From Candidatus Binataceae bacterium (GTDB lineage: Bacteria; Desulfobacterota; Binatia; Binatales; Binataceae): a stretch of DNA of 64,000 nucleotides. Below the pieces are notes generated by a model. The model worked only from the letters and a program-made list of their open reading frames with translations. It did not search any database and had not been told where the DNA came from. Position 1 is the first letter of the stretch. Each line of letters begins with the position of its first letter. Position numbers and translations under genes: made by a program. The stretch lies in contig DASRHP010000009.1 of the NCBI GenBank assembly GCA_035650475.1, forward strand, positions 734,545 through 798,544. The letters are read 5' to 3'. Below, in pieces: positions 13,171 through 23,886 of this stretch.

Positions 13171-14470
13171 AGGGTTCTCAAACGCCTCGCGCATCCCGGA
13201 GTTGCGCCGCAGGCTGTGGTTCACAGCCTGGATGCTGGTTGTGTATCGCATCGGCGTGGCCGTGCCCACTCCCGGGATCGACGGCCAGGCATTGGCGGCT
13301 TTTTTTGATGCCGCCGCGAGCACGCTGTTCGGCTGGGTCAACCTGTTCTCGGGCGGCGCGCTCGAGCGCTTTTCGGTCTTCGCGCTCGGCATCATGCCCT
13401 ACATCTCGGTCGCGATCATCCTCGACCTGCTCAAGGTCGCGTGGCCCTACCTCGACGAACTTTACAAGGAGGGCGAAGCGGGACGCCGCAAGATCAGCCA
13501 GTACACGCGCTACGGGACGGTGGCGTTGTCGATCGTGCAGGGCTTCATGATCGCCTACTCGCTCGAGCACATCCAGGCGCCCGGCGGCGGCTCGGTGGTC
13601 TATGCGCCGGGCTGGGGCTTCCGCATCATGACCGTGTTGACGGTCACCGCGGGCGCGATGTTCGTCATGTGGATCGGCGAGCAGATTACTGAGCGCGGCG
13701 TCGGCAACGGTATCTCGCTCGTGATCATGGCGGGTATTGTGGCGCGCCTGCCGAGCGCATTGTCGACCACTTTCCAGTTCGTGCGCGAGGGCGAAATGAG
13801 CCTGTTCGTGCTGATTCTGGTGCTCGCGATCGCGATAGCGGTGACCGCCCTCATCGTGTGGGTCGAGACCGGCCAGCGGCGGATTCCGGTCCAGTATGCG
13901 CGCCGGGTGGTCGGGCGGCGGGTCTATGGCGGGCAAAGCTCGCACCTGCCGCTGAAGGTCAACACGTCGGGGGTTATTCCGCCGATCTTCGCCTCTTCGA
14001 TCCTGGTCTTCCCGGCAACGGTGGCGACCTTCATCCCGTCGGCGAAGAACTGGTCGTCGTACCTGACGCCGGGCGGATGGGTTTACAACGTGGTGTACGT
14101 CGCGCTCATCGTCTTCTTCTGCTACTTCTACACCGCGGTGACGTTCAACCCAGTCGACGTTGCCGACAATCTCAAGAAGTATGGCGGATTTATCCCGGGC
14201 ATCCGTCCCGGACGCTTTACCGCCGAGTACATCGACCGGATTCTTTCGCGAATAACCTTGGGCGGCGCGATCTACGTCAGCGCGGTGTGTATCCTGCCGA
14301 CCCTCCTGATCCAGCGCTTCAACGTGCCATTCTACTTCGGCGGCACCGCCTTGCTGATCGTGGTCGGTGTGGCGCTCGACACGGTCGCCCAGATGGAAAC
14401 CCACCTGCTGACCCGCAACTACGAGGGCTTCATGCGGCGCGGACGCGTGAAGTCGCGCAGGGGAGGTTAG
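13163..14470 (+). CDS. secY: Protein translocase subunit SecY
   Basis: SecY is the channel of the SecYEG translocon in the inner membrane. The 435-residue product has the ten-helix pattern expected, beginning at the first segment [20 protein letters not shown]. It shows the plug-region stretch [22 protein letters not shown], the cytoplasmic loop [16 protein letters not shown] and the C-terminal basic tail [10 protein letters not shown]. The ATG lies 8 bp inside rplO. adk follows 5 bp after the stop. Confidence 0.97.
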   Translation: MLEGFSNASRIPELRRRLWFTAWMLVVYRIGVAVPTPGIDGQALAAFFDAAASTLFGWVNLFSGGALERFSVFALGIMPYISVAIILDLLKVAWPYLDELYKEGEAGRRKISQYTRYGTVALSIVQGFMIAYSLEHIQAPGGGSVVYAPGWGFRIMTVLTVTAGAMFVMWIGEQITERGVGNGISLVIMAGIVARLPSALSTTFQFVREGEMSLFVLILVLAIAIAVTALIVWVETGQRRIPVQYARRVVGRRVYGGQSSHLPLKVNTSGVIPPIFASSILVFPATVATFIPSAKNWSSYLTPGGWVYNVVYVALIVFFCYFYTAVTFNPVDVADNLKKYGGFIPGIRPGRFTAEYIDRILSRITLGGAIYVSAVCILPTLLIQRFNVPFYFGGTALLIVVGVALDTVAQMETHLLTRNYEGFMRRGRVKSRRGG

Positions 14471-14475
14471 GCGCA

Positions 14476-15138
14476 GTGCGGCTTGTTCTTCTCGGCCCGC
14501 CCGGCGCGGGCAAGGGCACACAGGCTAGGATGCTCGAGAAGCGTCTCGGTGTGCCGCAGGTGGCCAGCGGCGACCTGCTGCGCGCGGCGGTTCGCAATCG
14601 CACCGCGCTTGGCCAGGAGGCCAAGCGCTACATGGACAAGGGCGCGCTGGTGCCCGACGAGCTGGTGTTCAAGCTGATTGGGGAGCGTCTGGGCCAGCCC
14701 GACGCGGCGGGGGGGGTTATCCTCGACGGCTTCCCGCGCACGGTGGCGCAGGCCGAGACGCTGGCCGCGATGCTCCAGGGCAAGGGTGGGCAGCGCCTGG
14801 ACAAAGTAGTTGCTATAATGGTACCCGACGACGAGATCGTAAAGCGTATCTCGGGGCGGCGCACCTGCAAGAACTGCGGTGCGATGTACCACCTGATCTA
14901 CGATCCGCCGCGCAACCAGAATCTGTGCAACGATTGCAACGGCGAGCTCTACCAGCGCGACGACGACGCCGAGGACACGGTGCGGATGCGGCTTGAGGTA
15001 TATGCCGCGTCCACCCGCCCGCTGCTCGATCATTATGCGCGCTTGGGACTGCTCGCCCGAGTCGACGGGATCGGCAGCCCGGAGGAGATCCAGCGCCGGA
15101 TCCTGAGCGCGCTCGACGGCGCCGCAGGCAAGAGTTAA
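14476..15138 (+). CDS. adk: Adenylate kinase (zinc-lid type)
   Basis: Adenylate kinase interconverts ATP, ADP and AMP in the cytosol. A GTG start at 14476 gives 220 residues with the P-loop GPPGAGKGT at 7-15, the AMP-site GFPRT motif and a lid domain carrying two CxxC pairs (CKNC and CNDC, about residues 135-160), as in zinc-binding long-form adenylate kinases. Placement between secY and map is the common spc order. Confidence 0.96.
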   Translation: MRLVLLGPPGAGKGTQARMLEKRLGVPQVASGDLLRAAVRNRTALGQEAKRYMDKGALVPDELVFKLIGERLGQPDAAGGVILDGFPRTVAQAETLAAMLQGKGGQRLDKVVAIMVPDDEIVKRISGRRTCKNCGAMYHLIYDPPRNQNLCNDCNGELYQRDDDAEDTVRMRLEVYAASTRPLLDHYARLGLLARVDGIGSPEEIQRRILSALDGAAGKS

Positions 15139-15143
15139 AGCGA

Positions 15144-15914
15144 GTGATCCTGCTCAAGAGCCCCGAAGAAATTGCGCTCATCCGCAAGGCGAGCATGATC
15201 GTGGCCGAGATTCTCGAGGAACTGGCGGCGGCGGTTAAGCCCGGAGTTACGACCGAGGAACTGGATCGGATGGCCGGGGAACTGACCCGCCGCAAGGGCG
15301 CGCGGCCGGCGTTCAAGGGCTACAAGCCGCACGACGTGCCGTACCCCAAGACCCTGTGCGTCTCGGTCAATGACGAGATCGTGCACGGGATTCCGTCGCG
15401 CCGGCGGCTTAAGGAGGGCGATATCGTAGGTCTCGACTTCGGCGTCATTTACCAGGGCTACTACGGCGACGCTGCGCGCACGGTGCCGGTGGGCAGGATC
15501 ACCGCGCGCGCTGAGGAGCTGCTGCGCACGACGCGCCAAGCGCTCTACGCGGGTATCGAGCAGGCCCGCGTCGGCAATCGCATCAGCGATATCGCGCGCG
15601 CCGTGCAGCGGACCGCCGAGAGCGCGGGCTTCTCGGTGGTGACCGACTTCGCCGGCCACGGTATCGGGCGCAGCCTGCACGAAGATCCGCAGGTGCCCAA
15701 CTACGTGCGGCGCGGGATGCCCGACCCGCGCTTGCAGGAGGGGATGGCGCTGGCGATCGAACCGATGATCAACGAGGGGGTGGCGGAACTACGCATCCTC
15801 GATGACGGTTGGACGGCGGTGACGGCCGACGGCAAGCTCTCGGCCCACTTCGAGCACTCGATTGCGATTACCGCCCGCGGGCCGGAGATCCTGAGCGAAA
15901 TGGCACATGTCTAA
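15144..15914 (+). CDS. map: Methionine aminopeptidase, type I
   Basis: This metalloenzyme removes the initiator Met from nascent proteins. The GTG-started 256-residue product has the five metal ligands in order: two Asp in [16 protein letters not shown], His in [12 protein letters not shown], Glu in AIEPMIN and Glu in HFEHSIAIT. It has no N-terminal SH3 or zinc extension, so it is the minimal type Ia form. The start is 5 bp after adk; the end overlaps infA by 8 bp. Confidence 0.96.
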   Translation: MILLKSPEEIALIRKASMIVAEILEELAAAVKPGVTTEELDRMAGELTRRKGARPAFKGYKPHDVPYPKTLCVSVNDEIVHGIPSRRRLKEGDIVGLDFGVIYQGYYGDAARTVPVGRITARAEELLRTTRQALYAGIEQARVGNRISDIARAVQRTAESAGFSVVTDFAGHGIGRSLHEDPQVPNYVRRGMPDPRLQEGMALAIEPMINEGVAELRILDDGWTAVTADGKLSAHFEHSIAITARGPEILSEMAHV

Positions 15915-16125
15915 GGGAGACGCCATAGAAGTAACGGGTACCGTGCTTGAAGCGCTGCCCAATGCGATGTTCCGCGTCTCGCTGGAAAACGGGCATCGGG
16001 TGCTCGCGCATATTTCGGGCAAGATGCGGATGCACTACATCAAGATACTGCCCGGCGACCGGGTCACGGTGGAGCTCTCGCCGTACGATCTCAGCCGCGG
16101 GCGGATTACCTACCGGATGCGCTGA
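15907..16125 (+). CDS. infA: Translation initiation factor IF-1
   Basis: IF-1 occupies the 30S A site during initiation. The 72-residue OB-fold protein reads [20 protein letters not shown] through [11 protein letters not shown], essentially canonical. The ATG is inside the map 3' end (8-bp overlap), a frequent arrangement in this operon. Confidence 0.97.
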   Translation: MSKGDAIEVTGTVLEALPNAMFRVSLENGHRVLAHISGKMRMHYIKILPGDRVTVELSPYDLSRGRITYRMR

Positions 16126-16154
16126 GGCGGCCGGGCGGTGAAGTCGGGTACACG

Positions 16155-16268
16155 ATGAAGGTTCGAGCGTCGGTCAAGAAGATCTGCAAGAATTGCAAGG
16201 TTGTGCGCCGCCAGGGCGTGGTGCGTATCCTGTGCTCCAATCCGCGCCACAAGCAGCGCCAGGGTTAG
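16155..16268 (+). CDS. rpmJ: 50S ribosomal protein bL36, zinc-binding type
   Basis: bL36 is the smallest 50S protein and stabilises the central protuberance region. Only 37 codons long, it starts [19 protein letters not shown] and has the zinc ligands C11, C14, C27 and H32 with the usual spacing. It fills the gap between infA and rpsM, exactly where expected. Its stop overlaps the AGGAGG ribosome site of rpsM (16267-16272). Confidence 0.95.
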   Translation: MKVRASVKKICKNCKVVRRQGVVRILCSNPRHKQRQG

Positions 16269-16282
16269 GAGGATTTCGCCCG

Positions 16283-16666
16283 ATGGCCCGTATTGCCGGA
16301 GTTGAACTGCCCCATCACAAGCGGATGGAAATCGCGCTGACCTACATTTACGGCATCGGCCGCTCGGCTGCGCAATCGATCCTCGCCGAGGCCAACGTCG
16401 ACCCGGCGCGCAACAGCGACGACCTCAGCGCTGAGGAGCAGGTCCGCATCCGCAATGTCATCGACCAGAAGTACAAAGTCGAGGGCGACCTGCGGCGCGA
16501 CCTTCAGCAGTCGATCAAGCGCCTGATGGACCTCGGGTGCTACCGCGGCATCCGTCATCGCCGCGGTTTGCCCGTGCGCGGCCAGCGTACTCATACCAAC
16601 GCGCGCACACGCAAAGGGCCACGCAAGGTCGTGGCGGGCAAGAAGGCACCGCCGTCCAAGGGCTAA
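16283..16666 (+). CDS. rpsM: 30S ribosomal protein uS13
   Basis: uS13 contacts the P-site tRNA and the 50S subunit from the 30S head. The ATG at 16283, 10 bases after an AGGAGG site, gives 127 residues starting [20 protein letters not shown]. The C-terminal [22 protein letters not shown] is diagnostic. The upstream open frame overlaps rpmJ and is not coding. Confidence 0.97.
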   Translation: MARIAGVELPHHKRMEIALTYIYGIGRSAAQSILAEANVDPARNSDDLSAEEQVRIRNVIDQKYKVEGDLRRDLQQSIKRLMDLGCYRGIRHRRGLPVRGQRTHTNARTRKGPRKVVAGKKAPPSKG

Positions 16667-16713
16667 CACCCAATCCAGCGGTCAACTTCAACTCGGAAGA
16701 GAGCTAAAGCCTG

Positions 16714-17202
16714 ATGGCTGACGAGAACAAGGAAACCAGGCCTGCGCCAGGCAAGGAGCAGGCGGCCCAGGGCGGCGAACGCCCCGCGGCGGCGGTCGGC
16801 GCTCCCGCCGCAGCCGGTGCGGCGCCCGCACCGCGCCGCCGGCGCGCCAAGCGCGCCGTGACCGAGGGCGTCGCCCATGTCCACGCGACGTTCAACAACA
16901 CGATCGTTACGATCACCGACCAGCAGGGACTGGTGCTCGCGTGGGCGAGCGCCGGTTCGGTTGGCTTCAAGGGCTCGCGCAAGGGCACGCCGTTCGCCGC
17001 CCAGATGGCGGCCGAGGCGGCGGCGCGCAAGGTGAGCGACGTCGGGATGCGCTCGGTGGTGGTTTACGTCAAGGGCCCGGGCGGCGGCCGCGAGTCGGCG
17101 GTGCGCGCGCTGCAGGCGGCGGGGCTCGCGGTGACCTCGATCAAGGACGTGACGCCGATCCCGCACAACGGATGCCGGCCGCCCAAGCGGCGCCGCGTTT
17201 AG
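16714..17202 (+). CDS. rpsK: 30S ribosomal protein uS11 with low-complexity N-terminal extension
   Basis: uS11 forms part of the 30S platform at the mRNA exit. The core from [18 protein letters not shown] (about residue 52) to [15 protein letters not shown] is canonical, including the NG-C-R-P end. The first ~50 residues are Ala/Pro/Glu-rich followed by an Arg/Lys patch, about 35 residues longer than in the usual ~129-residue protein. Total length is 162. The ATG is preceded by GGAAGAGAG, which supports the long start. Confidence 0.95.
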   Translation: MADENKETRPAPGKEQAAQGGERPAAAVGAPAAAGAAPAPRRRRAKRAVTEGVAHVHATFNNTIVTITDQQGLVLAWASAGSVGFKGSRKGTPFAAQMAAEAAARKVSDVGMRSVVVYVKGPGGGRESAVRALQAAGLAVTSIKDVTPIPHNGCRPPKRRRV

Positions 17203-17217
17203 GGGAGCAACGACAAG

Positions 17218-17844
17218 GTGGCAAGGTATCTCGGACCGGTATGCCGGCTGTGCCGGCGTGAAGGGCTCAAGCTCTTCCTCAAGGGCGAGCGCTGCTTCAC
17301 CGACAAGTGCGCGATCGAGCGGCGCAACTACCCGCCCGGCGCCCACGGCCAGGCACGCACGCGCTTTTCCGAGTTTTCGATCCGGCTGCGTGAGAAGCAG
17401 AAGGTCAGGCGCATCTACGGCCTGATGGAGACTCAGTTCAAGCGCTACTTCGAGCTGGCCGAGCGAATGCCCGGGATCACGGGCGAAAACCTGCTCGTCC
17501 TGCTCGAGCGCCGGCTCGACAGCGTGGTTTACCGGCTCGGCTTCGCGAGCTCGCTCGCCCAGGCGCGCCAGCTCGTGCGCCACGGCCATATCGAGGTTGA
17601 CGGCAGAGCGGTCACGATTCCGTCCTACCTGCTCGACGTGGGCGAGATCGTCAGCATCGCGCCCAAGAGCCGGAGCAAGAAAGTGATCGTCGAGGCGATC
17701 GAGATGTCGCAGCGGCGCGGGGTGCCGGGATGGATCGCGCTGGAGCGCGACCAGTTCCGCGGCTCGATGCGCGCGCTGCCGGCGCGTGCGGACCTGACCA
17801 TGCCGGTCAGCGAGAAGCTGATCGTCGAGCATTACTCGCGCTAG
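17218..17844 (+). CDS. rpsD: 30S ribosomal protein uS4, zinc-binding type
   Basis: uS4 nucleates assembly of the 5' domain of 16S rRNA and represses the alpha operon in E. coli. The GTG-started 208-residue product begins [16 protein letters not shown] and has C9, C12, C26 and C31, the zinc-binding (C+) arrangement. The S4 RNA-binding domain follows ([17 protein letters not shown]...[15 protein letters not shown]). Between rpsK and rpoA as usual. Confidence 0.96.
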   Translation: MARYLGPVCRLCRREGLKLFLKGERCFTDKCAIERRNYPPGAHGQARTRFSEFSIRLREKQKVRRIYGLMETQFKRYFELAERMPGITGENLLVLLERRLDSVVYRLGFASSLAQARQLVRHGHIEVDGRAVTIPSYLLDVGEIVSIAPKSRSKKVIVEAIEMSQRRGVPGWIALERDQFRGSMRALPARADLTMPVSEKLIVEHYSR

Positions 17845-17907
17845 CGCGCGCGGGACTGCATCAGCGGCGGAGAGGCGGAAAAAATCTTCGGAGAAGAGCG
17901 ATCGGAT

Positions 17908-18936
17908 ATGCAGAATGATTGGCGCGATTTAATCAAGCCGAAGGCCGTCGAGTTCGACGAGAAGGAACTGACCGCGACCTACGGCAGGTTCTTCGCCGAA
18001 CCGCTCGAGCGCGGCTACGGCATCACCGTCGGCAACGCCCTGCGCCGTATTTTGCTGTCCTCGCTGCCCGGCTTTGCGATCACGGCGGTGCGGATCAAGG
18101 GCGTGCTCCATGAGTTCTCCACGATCCCCGGGGTCAAGGAGGACGTGACGGACATCGTCCTCAACCTCAAGGAGGTGCGCCTACGCCTGCACGAGGGCGA
18201 GCATCTCACCGCCGCGCTCAAGGCGCGCGGCGAAACGGTCGTGCGCGCACGCGACATCACCGGCGGCCCCGCGCTCGAAGTGCTCACGCCCGAGCAGCAT
18301 ATCGCGACGCTGGAGAAAGGCGCCGAGCTCGACATGGAGCTGGTGATCCGCCGCGGGCGCGGCTACGCGCCGGCCGAGCGCAGCGCCGACGAGGAGGAGC
18401 CGATCGGCACCATCCGCCTCGACGCGGTGTATTCGCCGATCAAGAAGGTGAACTTCACGGTCACCAACGCGCGCGTCGGCCAGCGCACCGACTACGACCG
18501 CCTGGTGCTCGAAATCTGGACCGACGGCTCGATCTCCCCGCGCGACGCGCTGACCTACGCCGCGCGCGTGGCCCGCGACCAGATGACCATCTTCGCCGGC
18601 GTCGAGGAGGAAGCCGAGCTTCCCGCCGCGGCCGAGGGCGCCGAGGCGCGTCCGCTGCTCAACGAATACCTCTATCGTCCGGTCGAGGGGCTGCCGATCT
18701 CGGTACGCGCCTTCAACGGCCTCCAGAACGCCGACATCAAGTACATCGGCGAACTGGTCCAGCGCACCGAGCAGGACATGCTCAAGATCAAGAATTTCGG
18801 CCGCAAATCGCTCAATGAGATCAAAGAGGTCCTGACCGACATGGGGCTCTCGCTCGGGATGCGGCTGACAGAGCTGCCGCCGCGCAGCGAGCTCGACCGG
18901 ATGTGGGCCGAGCAGGAGCGGCGCGAGTCGGCCTAG
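17908..18936 (+). CDS. rpoA: DNA-directed RNA polymerase subunit alpha
   Basis: The alpha dimer scaffolds RNA polymerase, and its C-terminal domain touches UP elements and activators. The 342-residue product has the N-terminal assembly domain ([20 protein letters not shown]) and the alpha-CTD with helix-hairpin-helix [27 protein letters not shown] near the end. It lies 63 bp after rpsD in a purine-rich leader and 42 bp before rplQ. Confidence 0.97.
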   Translation: MQNDWRDLIKPKAVEFDEKELTATYGRFFAEPLERGYGITVGNALRRILLSSLPGFAITAVRIKGVLHEFSTIPGVKEDVTDIVLNLKEVRLRLHEGEHLTAALKARGETVVRARDITGGPALEVLTPEQHIATLEKGAELDMELVIRRGRGYAPAERSADEEEPIGTIRLDAVYSPIKKVNFTVTNARVGQRTDYDRLVLEIWTDGSISPRDALTYAARVARDQMTIFAGVEEEAELPAAAEGAEARPLLNEYLYRPVEGLPISVRAFNGLQNADIKYIGELVQRTEQDMLKIKNFGRKSLNEIKEVLTDMGLSLGMRLTELPPRSELDRMWAEQERRESA

Positions 18937-18978
18937 CGCGGCGCCCCAAACTTCGCACCTGTTCCGGAGCGTTAATCG

Positions 18979-19419
18979 ATGCGTCACCTCAATTCGGGCC
19001 GCAAGCTCAACCGCACCTCGGCCCATCGCAAGGCCTTGATGCGCAACCTGGTCCTGAGCCTCATTCGCCACGAGCGCATCCGCACCACCGATGCCAAGGC
19101 CAAGGAGCTCAGGCGCTGGGCCGAGCGGATGGTCACGCTGGGCAAGCGCGCCGACCTCGCCGCGCGCCGGCGCGCCTACGCGTTTATCGGCTCGCACACG
19201 GCGGTCAAAAAGCTCTTCGACGAGATCGCGCCGCGCTTCAAGGAGCGCAACGGAGGCTATACCCGCATCGTCAAGTACGGTGTCCGCCGCGGTGACGCGG
19301 CCCCGCTGTCGATCATCGAGTTCACCGGCGCCTCTGAGAGCGCCGCGCCGCGCAAGAAGAAACGCAAGCCCGAGCCCAAGCAGCAGATGCGCGGCGAGCG
19401 CCGCGCCGCCGCCGGCTAA
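18979..19419 (+). CDS. rplQ: 50S ribosomal protein bL17
   Basis: bL17 sits near the tunnel exit. The first ~117 residues are canonical: [39 protein letters not shown] and [20 protein letters not shown]. The last ~28 residues are a Lys/Arg/Ala-rich tail, a third example here of a low-complexity extension on a ribosomal protein. It closes the alpha operon. No convincing Rho-independent terminator is visible in the 161 bp before tldD. Confidence 0.96.
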   Translation: MRHLNSGRKLNRTSAHRKALMRNLVLSLIRHERIRTTDAKAKELRRWAERMVTLGKRADLAARRRAYAFIGSHTAVKKLFDEIAPRFKERNGGYTRIVKYGVRRGDAAPLSIIEFTGASESAAPRKKKRKPEPKQQMRGERRAAAG

Positions 19420-19580
19420 TCATCGGTCGTCTTCGTTTCTTCTGACCCTCCGCCCGCGTCTAGTAGAGACAAAACGGTGCGGGTTCTTTGAGGCGCCCAG
19501 GCTCCAGCCTGTGGCCAATTGTGGTTCGGCGTGCGTCCGCACCTCTGGTAGACTCAGTTGTGGAGACGACGGAGGGCGCG

Positions 19581-21029
<1,449 letters not shown>

Positions 21030-21059
21030 GCGCGGCGCGGGGGTACCCGGCCGAAAGAG

Positions 21060-22427
21060 ATGTTGCAGATGGAATCGCGGTTGGAAGCGGGCATCGATCT
21101 CGCCCAGTGGGGGCTGGAGCGCGCGCGTGCCGCCGGCGCGGATGCCGCCGAAGTCCTGATCGTCAGCGCCGAGTCGCTTGGCGCCGGCGTGCGGATGGGT
21201 GAGGTCGAGAAGCTCAAGAGCTCGCGTGAGCGGCGGCTCGGCGTGCGCGTGTTCGTCGGACAATCATCGGCGACGGCGGCGACCGCCGAGATGGAGCACG
21301 GCGCGCTCGGCGAGTTCATCGCCGACACCGTGCGCATGGCGCGGCTGACCGCGCCGGATCAGTGGTCCGGCCTGCCCGACCCGGCACTCCATCCGAAGGT
21401 CCTGCCCGAACTGGAGCTGGCCGATCCGAAAAGCGGAATTATCGAGGCCGACCGCGCGCTCGAAATCGCGCGCACGGCCGAGCGCGCCGCGCTCGACGCC
21501 GATCCGCGGATCAAGAATTCCGAAGGGGCCGAGTTCGACTCCGGCCGGTACCGCGTGGTGTTTGCCAACAGCCAGGGCTTCGCCGGCGAGTACGAGGGCA
21601 CGACCTACAGCCTCGCCGTCGCGCCGATCGCGGAGGAAAACGGAGCGATGCAGCCCGGCCATTGGTACACCCACAGCCGGCGCTTCGCAGGCCTCGACGA
21701 TGCGGCCTCGGTCGGCCTGACCGCGGCGCGCCGCGCGCTGCGGCGCCTGGGTGCGCGCAAGATCAAGACCACCCGCGCGCCGGTTGTCTTCGATCCCGAC
21801 ATGGCGGCGAGCCTGATGCGCTCGCTGGCGGCCGCAGCCTCGGGCCCGTCGCTCTATCGCAATGCCTCGTTCCTGGTTGGCAAGCTCGGCCAGCGAATCG
21901 CGAGCGCCAACGTCAGCGTGATCGACGACGGCACGATCCGCGGCGGGCTGGGCTCCAAGCCGTTCGACGGCGAGGGACTGCCGGTGACGCGCAAGAACGT
22001 CGTCGAGCGCGGTGTGCTCCAGACCTACCTGCTCGACAGCTACTCCGCACGCCGCCTCGGCCTCAAACCGACCGGCAACGCCGCGCGCTCGACCGGCGAG
22101 GCCCCTTCTGTCAGCCCGACCAACCTATACCTGCAACCCGGACCGTACTCGCCCGAGGAGATAATCCGCACGGTCAAGAGCGGGCTGTACCTGACCGAGC
22201 TCATCGGTTTCGGCGTCAACGCGGTGACCGGCGACTACTCGCGCGGCGCGAGTGGGCTCTGGATCGAGGACGGCGAACTCGCCTACCCGGTGCAGGAGAT
22301 CACGATCGCCGGCAATCTCAAGGAGATGTTCATGTCAATCGAGATGATCGGCAACGATCTCGTATGGCGCTCGTCGATCGTCGCGCCAACGCTCAAGATC
22401 GCCGAGATGATGATCGCCGGCGAATGA
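21060..22427 (+). CDS. tldE: TldE/PmbA-type metalloprotease subunit
   Basis: TldE (PmbA) is the partner of TldD; it has the same fold but lacks the HExxxH zinc site, and none is seen in these 455 residues. Recognisable segments are AAEVLIVSAESLGAGVRMGEVEK near the start, the VVFDPDMAASLMRSLAAAASG region and the C-terminal GIWIEDGE-like GLWIEDGELAYPVQEITIAGN. Alternative start at 21069. It ends 15 bp before the convergent coxG. Confidence 0.92.
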   Translation: MLQMESRLEAGIDLAQWGLERARAAGADAAEVLIVSAESLGAGVRMGEVEKLKSSRERRLGVRVFVGQSSATAATAEMEHGALGEFIADTVRMARLTAPDQWSGLPDPALHPKVLPELELADPKSGIIEADRALEIARTAERAALDADPRIKNSEGAEFDSGRYRVVFANSQGFAGEYEGTTYSLAVAPIAEENGAMQPGHWYTHSRRFAGLDDAASVGLTAARRALRRLGARKIKTTRAPVVFDPDMAASLMRSLAAAASGPSLYRNASFLVGKLGQRIASANVSVIDDGTIRGGLGSKPFDGEGLPVTRKNVVERGVLQTYLLDSYSARRLGLKPTGNAARSTGEAPSVSPTNLYLQPGPYSPEEIIRTVKSGLYLTELIGFGVNAVTGDYSRGASGLWIEDGELAYPVQEITIAGNLKEMFMSIEMIGNDLVWRSSIVAPTLKIAEMMIAGE

Positions 22428-22442
22428 GCCGTCGCAACGTCT

Positions 22443-22973
22443 TCAGCCGCGCGCGAAGAGCGAGCGGACCAGCCGGACCAGGTAGCGCCAGAAATTGAGG
22501 AAGAAGCCCTGGCGGGCGACCTTGCCCGCCGCTTCCGCCTTGAGCTCGGCCTCGGCCGCGGCGAAAAACTGCCCGATCATCATTTTGGCCGCGCTGTCGA
22601 TCATCCGCTGACCAACCTGCACCAGCGGGCCGCCAATCTGGACGTCGCCCGCGTAGGTCACCACCGTCGTATTGCTGTCCTTGGCGACGAGGTCGAGCGT
22701 GCCCGAGCCGCGCATGAAGCCCTGCTTGCCCTTGCCGTCAACCACCATTTTGTAATGCTCGGGCGGGCGTACCTCTTCGAGTTTGAGCTTGCCGCTATAG
22801 ACGCCCTTGACCGCCGCGATGCCGACGTTGAGGGTGCCGGCGTACTCGGTGGGGCTGATAACGTCGAGCTTTTCGCATCCGGGAATCAGCCGCGAGAGGC
22901 GGTTGGGATCGTTGAACAGGTCCCACACCTTCTGCCGCGGCGCCGACAGCGTCTGTTCGCCTGCGATTTTCAT
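22443..22973 (-). CDS. coxG: CoxG-family (SRPBCC) membrane-anchor protein
   Basis: CoxG proteins have a lipid-binding START-like fold; in Oligotropha CoxG recruits CO dehydrogenase to the membrane. The 176-residue product has the family's N-terminus MKIAGEQTLSAPRQKVWDLFNDPNRLSRLIPGCE (quoted in part) and a C-terminal aromatic/basic segment FLNFWRYLVRLVRSLFARG that could attach to membranes. It is the last gene of coxS-L-M-G, 39 bp after coxM, which supports a role in assembling or anchoring that oxidoreductase. Confidence 0.9.
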   Translation of the reverse strand: MKIAGEQTLSAPRQKVWDLFNDPNRLSRLIPGCEKLDVISPTEYAGTLNVGIAAVKGVYSGKLKLEEVRPPEHYKMVVDGKGKQGFMRGSGTLDLVAKDSNTTVVTYAGDVQIGGPLVQVGQRMIDSAAKMMIGQFFAAAEAELKAEAAGKVARQGFFLNFWRYLVRLVRSLFARG

Positions 22974-23012
22974 CTCGAATCAGCGATCGATGGTATTCGC
23001 TCCAGGAGCCCT

Positions 23013-23882
23013 TCAGCGCCGCGCGCGCGCCGCCGCGGTCTCCAGCGCGCGCCGCGTATAGACGCGCGCCAGCTCGGCGCGAAACTCGGCCGAGGCGTGG
23101 ATGTCCGCGAGGGCGTCGATGCCGTCGGCGGCGTGTGCTGCGGCGTCCGCGAGCGCTTTTGCATCGGGCGCCTTGCCGCTGAGCACGCTCTCGACTGCTT
23201 TGGCGCGAAACGCCTTGGGCCCCAGGCCGGTTATTCCGACACGGACGTTCTGGCACTTGCCGCTTTTGTCGAGCGTCAGACACGCCGTCACCCCTACCAT
23301 CGCGAAGCCCGAGGCAGGCTGGCGATGCTTGAGGTAGGCGAACCCGGCGCCTGCGGGAAGCGGCGCAAAGCTGACCGCGCTTATCAGCTCACCGGGCTGG
23401 ACCGCCGTGGTCATCAGATCGACGAAGAAGTCCGCCGCCGTGACCATCCGCGCCCCCGCGCCGCTCTCCAGGCGTATTTCGCCTTCGAGCGCCAGCACTG
23501 CAGCGGGATAATCGGCGGCCGGGTCCGCATGGGCGAGGCTGCCGCCAATCGTGCCGCGGTTGCGCACCTGCACGTCGCCGATATGGCCCGCGCACTCCGC
23601 GAGCAACCCGAGTTTGTCACGCACCAGCGGCGAAGTCGCGACCTGGACGTGGCGCACGGCGGCGCCGACGCTGATTTTCCCGCCCTGCTCGGCGATCCGG
23701 CCGAGCTCGGGGATGCGCGTCAGGTCAACCAGATGGCGCGGCTGGGCGAGGCGCAGCTTGAGGATCGGCAGCAGGCTGTGGCCGCCGGACAGCAGCTTGG
23801 CCTCGTCTCCGTACTGTGCGAGCAGTGAGAGCGCCTCCTTTACAGAGGCCGCGCGATGGTAGTCGAAGGTTGCGGGGAACAT
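23013..23882 (-). CDS. coxM: Molybdenum hydroxylase FAD-binding subunit (CoxM type)
   Basis: This is the medium, FAD-carrying subunit of a xanthine-oxidase-family enzyme, passing electrons from the Fe-S subunit to an acceptor. The start at 23882 gives 289 residues beginning MFPATFDYHRAAS. The FAD motifs are visible as the AKLLSGGHSLLPILKLRL segment and RNRGTIGGSLAHADPAADYPA. It sits only 4 bp after coxL and before coxG. The eight extra codons upstream of 23882 overlap coxL and are excluded. Confidence 0.93.
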   Translation of the reverse strand: MFPATFDYHRAASVKEALSLLAQYGDEAKLLSGGHSLLPILKLRLAQPRHLVDLTRIPELGRIAEQGGKISVGAAVRHVQVATSPLVRDKLGLLAECAGHIGDVQVRNRGTIGGSLAHADPAADYPAAVLALEGEIRLESGAGARMVTAADFFVDLMTTAVQPGELISAVSFAPLPAGAGFAYLKHRQPASGFAMVGVTACLTLDKSGKCQNVRVGITGLGPKAFRAKAVESVLSGKAPDAKALADAAAHAADGIDALADIHASAEFRAELARVYTRRALETAAARARR

Positions 23883-23886
23883 GGCG

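Noticed and set aside
19518..19554. Promoter before tldD (TTGTGG ... TAGACT)
   Set aside because: The spacing between the best hexamers is far from 17 bases and the -35 at correct distance is poor.
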